Of a DNA stretch of 64,000 bases, positions 58,203 through 64,000 are shown one piece after another; the first letter of the stretch is position 1; each line of letters opens with the position of its first letter. The notes under the pieces were generated by a model, which did not search any database, had not been told where the DNA came from, and was given only the letters and a program-made list of their open reading frames with translations. Source of the stretch: Arthrobacter sp. 31Y (lineage in GTDB: Bacteria > Actinomycetota > Actinomycetes > Actinomycetales > Micrococcaceae); NCBI RefSeq assembly GCF_000526335.1, contig NZ_JAFW01000001.1, forward strand, positions 2,728,001 to 2,792,000, written 5' to 3'. The translations under genes and the position numbers were made by a program.

Positions 58203-59179
58203 AGGTCCAACTCCAGTTCCGGGTCTTCGCTGCGTGAAACACAGCACATCATTGTGGTGTTCTCGGCCTTCTCCTGATCGGTGAGGTAAAGGTCCCTATG
58301 CTGTGGGGTTCCCTTGAGGACCGGAAGGATGCACTCGCCGCAGATGCCTTTGCGGCACATGTTGGGGATGCTCTTGCCTGCCTTTTCCAGGGTGTCCAGC
58401 AGTGATATGCCGGCTGGTACCTCAAGCCGGAGCCCGCTCCGGACAAGGTTCACTATGAACGGCTCGCCGTCATCCAGCTCGGCTGCTCCAAAGGCTTCAG
58501 AGTGCAACCTGGCCGATGCCCAGCCCAGTTCACGCGCCAGATCCAGGACTGAATCCATGAACGCAATCGGGCCACAGACGTAGAGGTGGGTTCCAACGCC
58601 TTGGGTTGTGAGCTGCTCGGTGAGGACCTGCTGGAAGCTCTCGCGGTTGCGGCACTCGGTCAGGGCAGGTCCCAGTAGTTGCCTGGCCTCCTCCACATGC
58701 GCGCCCGCACCGGGCCTGTAAACATAGATCAGCGACGATGCGGTGCCGCGATCAGCGGCGGCACGTGCATGGGAAAGAACTGGCGTGATTCCAATTCCAG
58801 CAGCAACAAGGAGATGGTGAGTGGCTGTTGACGCAGGAGCAAAGGCACTGCGGGGCCGCGACACGAAGACCCTGTCACCTACCATGAGCCGGTGCATGGC
58901 CATGGAGCCGCCCGTGCCTTCCTCCACCCGGAGGACGGAGATGGTGTATTCGGAGGGGGCGTTGCCGGAACCCGTCAGCGAGTAGGCATTGACTCCTTCC
59001 TCACCGTACTGGACCACCAAATGGCTGCCCGGAACGTAGGACGGCAAGTTTCTTCCTGACGGGTCTGCCAAGGTGATGCTGACAATCGAGTCCGTCTGGG
59101 GCTTGACGTTTGTCACCTCGAGCTGCAGGCCTCCGTCCACTGCCGGATGGGGACTGATGGGGAGCGCTGTCACCGTCAT
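58199..59179 (-). CDS. dmmB: Flavin/[2Fe-2S] reductase, dimethylamine monooxygenase subunit B-like
   Basis: A 326-residue phthalate-dioxygenase-reductase-type protein. The N-terminal flavin-binding barrel has PGSHLVVQYG and AYSLTGSG. The NAD-binding domain contains LLVAAGIGITPVLSHARA and LYVCGPIAFMDSVLD. The C-terminal plant-type ferredoxin has Cys275, Cys280, Cys283 and Cys313 (CRKGICGEC, then MCC). It passes electrons from NAD(P)H to the heme subunit. It overlaps both neighbours by 4 bases. Confidence 0.9.
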   Translation of the reverse strand: MTVTALPISPHPAVDGGLQLEVTNVKPQTDSIVSITLADPSGRNLPSYVPGSHLVVQYGEEGVNAYSLTGSGNAPSEYTISVLRVEEGTGGSMAMHRLMVGDRVFVSRPRSAFAPASTATHHLLVAAGIGITPVLSHARAAADRGTASSLIYVYRPGAGAHVEEARQLLGPALTECRNRESFQQVLTEQLTTQGVGTHLYVCGPIAFMDSVLDLARELGWASARLHSEAFGAAELDDGEPFIVNLVRSGLRLEVPAGISLLDTLEKAGKSIPNMCRKGICGECILPVLKGTPQHRDLYLTDQEKAENTTMMCCVSRSEDPELELDL

Positions 59180-59655
59180 GATGCCTCCTCTACATTTGCT
59201 TGGTACCCCAGATACGCGCCCATCCGGCGGGAAAAGTGGTCAGTGGTGGTGAGGTTGGTGCCGCAACTTTTGCACTTCACCTCGGAGCCGGCCACCCGAA
59301 GAGTTGAGGTGGTGGCGTGGCAATGCGGGCAGTAGATCGCCCTGGGTGCGGATTCTTCACTCAGGAGCGTCATCTCCTCCTGCTGGATTCCGCATTCTGC
59401 GGCGACTGCTGCCGCCGCACGAATGTCCGATGTTGGGCCAGCGAGCATGAGCCGGACGCCTACCTTCGAACATCCGAGTGCCCGCCTCAGCTCCGAGAGG
59501 GCTTCGGGGGTTGCGGAGTCAAATCGTAGATCGTGCTTGGGTTGACCACCGCCAGGTAGTTCCGCGGTGTTACCTGCGCCAAAAGTTGCGCAGATAACAC
59601 CGCGAAAACCAGGTTCCAAGCCTGTGCCTGCCGGTGGCATTGACGCGGAACGCAC
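59176..59655 (-). CDS. dmmC: Small zinc-ribbon protein, dimethylamine monooxygenase subunit C-like
   Basis: A 159-residue protein. The middle part (about 43-105) is an alpha/beta domain, LRFDSATPEALSELRRALG then VRLMLAGPTSDIRAAAAVAAECG. The C-terminus has a zinc ribbon (IYCPHCHATT...VKCKSCGTNLTTTDHFSRRMGAYLGY). Small subunits of this kind accompany dmmA/dmmB genes. The start is uncertain: GTG 59655 (AGGA upstream) or ATG 59640. The first 40 residues overlap a strong hairpin and are poorly family-like. Overlaps dmmB-like by 4 bases. Confidence 0.78.
   Translation of the reverse strand: MRSASMPPAGTGLEPGFRGVICATFGAGNTAELPGGGQPKHDLRFDSATPEALSELRRALGCSKVGVRLMLAGPTSDIRAAAAVAAECGIQQEEMTLLSEESAPRAIYCPHCHATTSTLRVAGSEVKCKSCGTNLTTTDHFSRRMGAYLGYQANVEEAS
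59563..59604. promoter_or_regulatory. Strong hairpin within the 5' part of the dmmC-like gene
   Basis: CGCGGTGTTAcCTGCGC (59563-59579) pairs with GCGCAGaTAACACCGCG (59588-59604): 17-base arms with one mismatch and an 8-base loop. It could be an attenuator or RNA-processing site between the cupin and the monooxygenase genes. Confidence 0.7.
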
Positions 59656-59664
59656 GGCGGGGTC

Positions 59665-60042
59665 CTACGGAGCGAACGAACGGTCGCCGGCGAAGAACCC
59701 GAGGCCGTACTCGGGTGTCTCGAACTTGACGGTTGTTCCCTTGGGGAAGAACAGCACGTCACGCTCTTTCGCGTGGGTCACTTCGCCGGTGGTCTGGTCG
59801 GTGAGGATGAACTCACCCTGGATGACTACCTTCATTTCGTCGTACGTGTACGTGTACACCACGGGCTCTGACGCCTTTAGCTCGAAGAAGCCGGCGCTCA
59901 TTACCGAGCCTTCGGGGTTGTGGAGGGCGTCACCGATGAAGGCTTCGCTTCCGGGGAGGTCCATCGACGGAATTCCTACATAACCGCCTTCCACCTTGTG
60001 AATGGATCCGGCCTTGCTGAGTGTTCCTACGAGCGTGTCCAT
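59665..60042 (-). CDS. Cupin domain protein (EutQ/DUF861-like)
   Basis: A 125-residue single-cupin protein: YTYTYDEMKVVIQGEFILTDQTTGE and ERDVLFFPKGTTVKFETPEYGLGFFAG are the two cupin boxes. The usual first-box His residues are replaced (TYDEMK), as in EutQ-like proteins. The start has AAAGGAGAG upstream. It heads the cupin, dmmC, dmmB, dmmA, amine oxidase operon. A role in handling an amine-derived intermediate or metal is possible but not shown. Confidence 0.85.
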   Translation of the reverse strand: MDTLVGTLSKAGSIHKVEGGYVGIPSMDLPGSEAFIGDALHNPEGSVMSAGFFELKASEPVVYTYTYDEMKVVIQGEFILTDQTTGEVTHAKERDVLFFPKGTTVKFETPEYGLGFFAGDRSFAP

Positions 60043-60076
60043 GGGTCTCTCCTTTGAGTGAGTAACGGTGGGTTTC

Positions 60077-60095
60077 GAAATGTCTCACTTCAAAT
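60077..60095. promoter_or_regulatory. Motif shared with the FadR-type gene promoter, copy 1
   Basis: GAAATGTCTCACTTCAAAT, 35-53 bases upstream of the cupin start. Allowing two single-base gaps it matches 63910-63926 upstream of the FadR-type regulator, so it is a candidate binding site for that regulator. Confidence 0.5.
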
Positions 60096-60193
60096 GCATT
60101 TAGCAACTGAGTGAAAGGTGGGCCGACTGGCCCGGGTGGGCGGGATGCTATCCCTGAAGACCCTTTGTTTTGGGGGATAGATGTGACTCCAAC

Positions 60194-60223
60194 ATCACAC
60201 ATGATCTTGTGATTCGGATCACT
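60194..60223. promoter_or_regulatory. CRP/GlxR-like binding sites
   Basis: TGTGA-ttcgga-TCACT at 60208-60223 matches the CRP/GlxR consensus TGTGA-N6-TCACA except the last base. ATCACA-N8-TGTGAT at 60194-60213 overlaps it. Another TGTGA (60182) precedes. The same TGTGA-N6-TCACT occurs at 62284-62299 upstream of the permease. Confidence 0.65.
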
Positions 60224-60366
60224 CCCTCGCCCCATAAGTAAAGCTACTCGAGCTAATACTTATAGTCCAGACTTTTTTATAAAAAACTTCATGATGAGTT
60301 TCCTGTGGCGCCTTCAAGCGGTTTCGATTCATGCCCCTCTGCCGGAATTGCCGTGGAAATAACAGA

Positions 60367-60398
60367 GGGGGCAGGGCCAGCTGACCGGCCCTGCCCCC
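60367..60398. terminator. Hairpin terminator of the permease gene
   Basis: Perfect 12-base arms GGGGGCAGGGCC/GGCCCTGCCCCC (60367-60378, 60387-60398), 59 bases downstream of the permease stop. Confidence 0.8.
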
Positions 60399-60456
60399 CT
60401 GCGGGCAAGCTTTCTCGACGTGATGATGCCTGCGGACGGCGGCGTTCTTTTGCTGC

Positions 60457-61953
60457 CTAGAGGCGGGTGACGCCCTCCAGGTCCTCTTTGTTGTGACTTG
60501 AAGGCTCGACGGCGGCAGTTGCCTTCTCTCGGGACCGCGCCGCTTCGCGCTGGGAATAGAACCAGATGGGAATGTAGAGCCCCAGGACGATGAAGCCCAC
60601 CCATGTGGGTGTCCAGCCGATCTCCAGGCTGTTCAAATAGACCACGCCGATCAGGCAGAGGGGCAGGTTGAATAGGCCGAACAGCAGCGCGACGTTTTTC
60701 CAGCCTTTGGGTGCCTTGAAGGGCCTTTCCAGCCCTGCAAACGTCGGGTTTTTCTTGGCCTTCACGTAGGCGAATAGGCTGATGCCGTTGGCGCAGGTGT
60801 AGCCAATGGCCGATGCGGCGACGATTGCGGCGGGGTTGCCCATGAAGATCAGTACCAGATTGAAGATGCCAATCACCAGCATGGCGACGAACGGGGTGCC
60901 ATTGCGGTTGGTCCGGCCCAGGGATCTGGGCAGATTTCCTTCCATGGCCATCGAGTGCATGGCGCGGGAGGAGCCGAGGTAGGCCGTCTGCATGATGAGG
61001 ACCATGGCGGCAATGAGCATGATGATGGTGACCACCGAGCCCACAGTGCCGAAAACTGCACTGGCAACCGGGATCAGGGGAGAGACTGGTTCCGCCCGGA
61101 CTCCTTCGACACCCAGCACGCCTATGACGGCCGCCTGGACCAGCACGAAGGAGAAGAAGCAGATGATGCCGCAGGCAAAGAGGGCTTTGGATACATCCTT
61201 GCCCGGGTTCTTGTACTCGGGGCCGTAGATGGCTGCCGTTTCCCAGGCGCAGGCGCTCCACTGGGCGATCGCAAAGATACCCAGGAGGATCAGGACGTGG
61301 TGCATATCCCAGGACCAGTCAGCCGGCAGCCAATTTCCGGTGATGTTGGCAATGTCAACGTGTCCGGTGGCAAACGGAGCCGCCGTGAGTACCACCAGCG
61401 GTATCAGGGAAAACGCGGCAAGGACGTAGCCCAGCTTCGCGCCATCCTTAAGGCCGAACCAATTCACTACGAACAAGCCGCCGATGATCACCGTCCCCGC
61501 CATCAGGGCGAGTTGGTTGACGCTGAATATTTCGGCCAGAACGGGGAAGAGCCCATGAAGGTAACTCCCCACCAGTATGGAAAAGATTGCCAGGACAGGA
61601 GTCCAGGCGAACCAGTAGCTCCAGGCGCTGAAACCGCCCAGCAGTTTGCTTTTGTCGTACCTGCCTTGATAATTCTCAGTGCGGAAAACGTGCTGTGCAA
61701 AGCCCGGCAGGCCGGAGGCCTTGGGGAAGGTGGTGGCCAACTCGGCGTAGGCGGCGTTCTGGAAGAAGCCCTGCACTACCGATAGTCCCCAGACGACAAT
61801 GGCTCCAGCCGACAAATACATGGGCAGATAGCCCAAGGATGGCAGGATCAGCAGGGGCACACCCAGTGCGATGGCCAGTCCCTGCTTCCAATCGATTGAC
61901 CTTGCCAAGCCGTCTGTTTGGCCGTTGGTTGTATCTGAACGGTTCTCACTCAT
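60457..61953 (-). CDS. APC family amino acid/amine permease
   Basis: A 498-residue transporter with 12 helices. The N-terminal helix 1 region LAIALGVPLLILPSLGYLPMYL lacks the classic GSGIF wording. FPKASGLPGFAQHVF, SACAWETAAIYGPEYKNPGKDVSKAL and SSRAMHSMAMEGNLPRSLGRTNRNGTPFVAML are APC-type loops. It is probably the uptake system for the amine used by the downstream operon. AGGGAGA precedes the ATG. It has its own promoter region with a CRP/GlxR-like site and its own terminator. Confidence 0.9.
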   Translation of the reverse strand: MSENRSDTTNGQTDGLARSIDWKQGLAIALGVPLLILPSLGYLPMYLSAGAIVVWGLSVVQGFFQNAAYAELATTFPKASGLPGFAQHVFRTENYQGRYDKSKLLGGFSAWSYWFAWTPVLAIFSILVGSYLHGLFPVLAEIFSVNQLALMAGTVIIGGLFVVNWFGLKDGAKLGYVLAAFSLIPLVVLTAAPFATGHVDIANITGNWLPADWSWDMHHVLILLGIFAIAQWSACAWETAAIYGPEYKNPGKDVSKALFACGIICFFSFVLVQAAVIGVLGVEGVRAEPVSPLIPVASAVFGTVGSVVTIIMLIAAMVLIMQTAYLGSSRAMHSMAMEGNLPRSLGRTNRNGTPFVAMLVIGIFNLVLIFMGNPAAIVAASAIGYTCANGISLFAYVKAKKNPTFAGLERPFKAPKGWKNVALLFGLFNLPLCLIGVVYLNSLEIGWTPTWVGFIVLGLYIPIWFYSQREAARSREKATAAVEPSSHNKEDLEGVTRL

Positions 61954-62283
61954 AACAATCTCCCTTGACTGAACTAAGGGCCCGTCTTCTTCAGTTGGAT
62001 GAACTTGCCGCCCCCAATAGCCCCGCTAGAACCCGCTAAAAATGGGTCAGCGAACTCCACGGCAAGTTGTGTCTAAACATTCAGAGTGCGCGTCATTTTT
62101 CCCGCGCGTCGAGGCATGGACGAAGCTGTGGGTCCGGATATCGAGCGCGCTGCTGCTGGTCGTCAGCGTGGCGCGGCCGGAGGTGAACTGGCGACGGACC
62201 GGGCGAGGTGCCGTCAACGGAAGAATGATGATGAAGCGCCTGCGGCTGTGGGGCAGGCCTTCCGCTTACCGTTCCGAGCTTCC

Positions 62284-62299
62284 TGTGAAATGGATCACT
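62284..62299. promoter_or_regulatory. CRP/GlxR-like site upstream of the permease
   Basis: TGTGA-aatgga-TCACT, the same pattern as at 60208-60223. Confidence 0.55.
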
Positions 62300-62322
62300 T
62301 CAGAGGTTACCTCCATATACCT

Positions 62323-62349
62323 TCATTTCAACAGCTTTTATTGAAATGA
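62323..62349. promoter_or_regulatory. Inverted repeat between the permease and the Cache-protein gene
   Basis: TCATTTCAA-cagctttta-TTGAAATGA, perfect 9-base arms in an AT-rich patch. It could be a regulator site for the permease or a weak terminator of the Cache-protein gene. Confidence 0.55.
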
Positions 62350-62380
62350 GTTTGAGAAGGTGCTCGGGGAGGTCTCGGTG

Positions 62381-63091
62381 CTAGCTGCCGTAAACCAGGG
62401 AGAGGCCCAGATGCGGGACGTCCAGATCCAGGCGTTGCTGGTCTTCAGGAGATCCGGGCTTGATGCGTTCGCCTACCAAGTACATCCCCGAGTTTCCCAT
62501 GATGACGCGGTTGCTGGCGTTCACCAGCGCCGCATTGCCCGGGATGGCGCGCAAGTCCGGCATGATCAGCGGTTCCAAGTCCTTGACCAGGATGTCGCAC
62601 CCCGCCACTCCCGCGAAGGTGCCGTGGAGAGAGAACGGCGCTGTCAGCGTGATGATGTATTCCTCGAAGCCGAGATAGTCAATATACGGGCCCCAAAGAG
62701 TCTGTTCGCCAGTGGAAGCTGCAGTGGAAAAGAACGGGAGCTTCTCGTAGTCGTAGTAGCGGTTGCTGCCTGGAGTCAGGTCTGCATCGAGCTTCGCGAT
62801 GGAGCCCGACTGCCCCCGGGACCACCACTCGAAAATGTGCCCCTCCGCCTCGACGGACTGGGCTGCGAAGAAGGTTCCCGCGCCTACGGCGAACGAGTTT
62901 TTGGCGAGGAACTCCCGTGAGAGCACTTCGAGTCCCAGCAGTGATGACTCGTCCACTTTCGGGCGGCCGGCCAGGTTCAATTCCACCAGTTCGGCAACGT
63001 TTCGGGCTAGGTGGTTGATCTCGGCCAGGACGCCGCCGGTCCAAAGGGCCAGGGCATGTGCAGCGTGTACGACTTCGTTGTCGAGCTTCAT
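62381..63091 (-). CDS. Soluble Cache (PDC) sensor-domain protein
   Basis: A 236-residue protein with no signal peptide or membrane helix. The Cache/PDC-like core (about 60-215) includes RYYDYEKLPFFSTAASTGEQTLWGPYIDYLGFEEYIITLTAPF and GTFAGVAGCDILVKDLEPLI, the pattern known from extracellular receptor domains. N-terminal helices (about 1-55) could mediate dimerisation. It overlaps the FadR-type regulator by 4 bases, so the two are made together. It is probably a cytosolic ligand sensor partnering the regulator; the ligand, perhaps an amine, is unknown. Confidence 0.82.
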   Translation of the reverse strand: MKLDNEVVHAAHALALWTGGVLAEINHLARNVAELVELNLAGRPKVDESSLLGLEVLSREFLAKNSFAVGAGTFFAAQSVEAEGHIFEWWSRGQSGSIAKLDADLTPGSNRYYDYEKLPFFSTAASTGEQTLWGPYIDYLGFEEYIITLTAPFSLHGTFAGVAGCDILVKDLEPLIMPDLRAIPGNAALVNASNRVIMGNSGMYLVGERIKPGSPEDQQRLDLDVPHLGLSLVYGS

Positions 63092-63888
63092 TGGGCATCC
63101 TGATTTGATTGGGCGTATCCGACTGTTAGCTTCGTATCAATCAGATGGAAAATGTTCCGCCTGATGTGTCCAAGCACCAACGCCTGGGCCTTCTCGGGCT
63201 GATCTTGCGCAACTGCCCGCACCAACTCCAAGTGTTCAGCGGTTGCCGTTTCGGGGTCAAATGCTACAGCAAGGGGCGTCCACAACTGCTGGACGGTCTC
63301 CTGTTGCAGCCTGATCTCGGCATTGGCGAGCCTGGGTGATTGAGCCGCCACAGCCAACTCGACGTGGAAACGGCTGTCCGCGGATGCGCGGTGCTCGGGG
63401 GAGTGGGCAAGCACCAAGGAACGGGCGAGCTCCTGGAGACGCTCGAAGTCGTGGGCCTCTGCGCGTTCGCAGGCCAGCCTGATGGTTGCGGCTGCTATGG
63501 CTGCGTGTTCGTCTCCGATGTCCCGGATCTCGGAGATCGACGTCGAAAGGAACCACGCCCGCATGGCATCCGCTTGCGTTTGTGGCTGCTTGACGACGAA
63601 AGAACCGCCGCTCCGGCCCCTGCGCGTCTCGACGATTCCCTGGTCCCGCAGCGCAGTCAACGCTTCGCGAAGGGTTGCGCCTCCCACACCGAACATTTCC
63701 GAGAGTGCCGCTTCAGCCGGCAGGCGTTCGCCTACTTTCAGCAGGCCGAGGGAGATCGCCGTGGAGATTCTGTCGACAATTGCCTCGGCGCGCTCAATCT
63801 CCGGCAAGGAGCGGTAAATCTGCGACTGAAAAGAGGACGGCGATGCCAAGTGTCTGCGCTCCGAAAGTTGGACTGCGGGTGCCTTCAA
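63088..63888 (-). CDS. GntR family regulator, FadR/FCD subfamily
   Basis: A 266-residue regulator. The GntR winged helix is at about 32-100 (EAIVDRISTAISLGLLKVGERLPAEAALSEMFGVGGATLREALTALRDQGIVETRRGRSGGSFV). The FCD ligand domain runs about 120-250 (RLACERAEAHDFERLQEL, RFHVELAVAAQSPRLANAE, HLELVRAVAQDQPEKAQALVLGHI) with its metal-binding His/Asp set. The start at TTG 63888 is uncertain, as no ribosome site is visible. It is coupled to the Cache-protein gene and is the probable regulator of the amine genes. Confidence 0.87.
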   Translation of the reverse strand: MKAPAVQLSERRHLASPSSFQSQIYRSLPEIERAEAIVDRISTAISLGLLKVGERLPAEAALSEMFGVGGATLREALTALRDQGIVETRRGRSGGSFVVKQPQTQADAMRAWFLSTSISEIRDIGDEHAAIAAATIRLACERAEAHDFERLQELARSLVLAHSPEHRASADSRFHVELAVAAQSPRLANAEIRLQQETVQQLWTPLAVAFDPETATAEHLELVRAVAQDQPEKAQALVLGHIRRNIFHLIDTKLTVGYAQSNQDAQ

Positions 63889-63909
63889 TACTACAGACGA
63901 GAGTTACTT

Positions 63910-63926
63910 GAAAGTCTCACTCAAAT
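63910..63926. promoter_or_regulatory. Motif shared with the amine operon promoter, copy 2
   Basis: GAAAGTCTCACTCAAAT, 22-38 bases upstream of the FadR-type gene start. It matches 60077-60095 apart from two single-base gaps, suggesting autoregulation and control of the amine operon by the same protein. Confidence 0.5.
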
Positions 63927-64000
63927 CGAGCCCTTTTAGTGCTCTGACTCCGGCTGAAACTTTCAAACGCCGTGTGGACCACTCCTTAAGTGTAGGAAGA

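Larger units (their letters stand above)
60043..60456. other. Promoter region of the amine operon and permease terminator
   Basis: About 410 bases with no gene supported. From the cupin gene outward it contains the shared motif at 60077-60095, a palindrome AAATGCATTT, CRP/GlxR-like half-sites (60182-60223), an AT-rich stretch (60245-60290) that probably holds the core promoter, and the permease terminator. Confidence 0.6.
61954..62380. other. Upstream region of the permease
   Basis: About 430 bases. A CRP/GlxR-like site TGTGA-aatgga-TCACT (62284-62299) and a 9-base inverted repeat lie at the far end. The 62080-62280 part is very GC-rich and has open frames on both strands, but none has a credible start, ribosome site or family resemblance, so I call no gene. 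Confidence 0.55.

Noticed and set aside
62042..62349. Open frames in the GC-rich region upstream of the permease
   Set aside because: No ribosome site, no family resemblance and low-complexity Arg/Ala composition; treated as non-coding.
1..64000. CRISPR arrays, insertion sequences, prophage or integron structures
   Set aside because: No regularly spaced repeats, transposase or integrase genes were seen; repeats found are short and promoter-linked.

Overview
The window is high-GC, densely packed DNA that looks like a chromosome segment of a soil actinobacterium of the Micrococcaceae, most likely Arthrobacter or Paenarthrobacter. The reasons are the Ku/LigD end-joining pair, the C50 carotenoid cluster with heterodimeric cyclase genes, DUF222-HNH and ANTAR proteins, a long-form GAPDH, a copper amine oxidase of the Arthrobacter type and frequent leaderless genes (TAnnnT followed 6-7 bases later by ATG). 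I saw no rRNA, tRNA, CRISPR array, insertion sequence or prophage. The genus is inferred from gene content, not from a marker gene.

Region by region. 1-5.5 kb: DNA repair and stress (ligD start, ku, Dps, topoisomerase IB) and a TetR-controlled membrane protein. 5.5-9.8 kb: a fructose PTS operon (fruR-fruK-fruA plus ptsH) with a clear inverted-repeat operator. 9.8-15.1 kb: small Pro-rich proteins, two paralogous Cys-rich proteins flanking a GAF-ANTAR regulator, a GCS2-type ligase, a VOC protein, and a divergent AraC/esterase pair. 15.2-19.4 kb: a LacI regulator, beta-phosphoglucomutase and a family 65 disaccharide phosphorylase. 19.5-25.7 kb: a PucR regulator divergent from an FMN hydroxyacid oxidase, a polar amino-acid-type ABC transporter and a RidA protein. 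25.7-34.9 kb: an MFS exporter with its MarR regulator, a methyltransferase, lipoproteins, a stand-alone PheRS-like ligase with a structured leader, an HNH protein and a TspO-like protein.

35.0-42.9 kb: a tightly coupled carotenoid operon idi-crtE-crtB-crtI-crtYe-crtYf::crtEb for a decaprenoxanthin-like C50 pigment. It is bracketed by two MarR genes that share an upstream sequence element, and is followed by a CPBP membrane protein. 43-49.6 kb: a degenerate EAL protein, two paralogous GT-C glycosyltransferases (the second apparently starting at ATT), an MptB-like mannosyltransferase and a GDSL hydrolase. 49.6-54.3 kb: phosphofructokinase, GAPDH, 3-hexulose-6-phosphate synthase and a HAD phosphatase.

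54.3-64 kb: a methylated-amine module. A dimethylamine-monooxygenase-like three-component enzyme (dmmA/B/C-like), a TPQ copper amine oxidase, a cupin and an APC permease lie next to the formaldehyde-fixing hexulose phosphate synthase. The inferred route is secondary amine to primary amine plus formaldehyde, then oxidation of the primary amine, with formaldehyde assimilated by the RuMP entry enzyme. A FadR-type regulator translationally coupled to a soluble Cache-domain protein is probably the local sensor-regulator pair. CRP/GlxR-like sites precede both the cupin operon and the permease.
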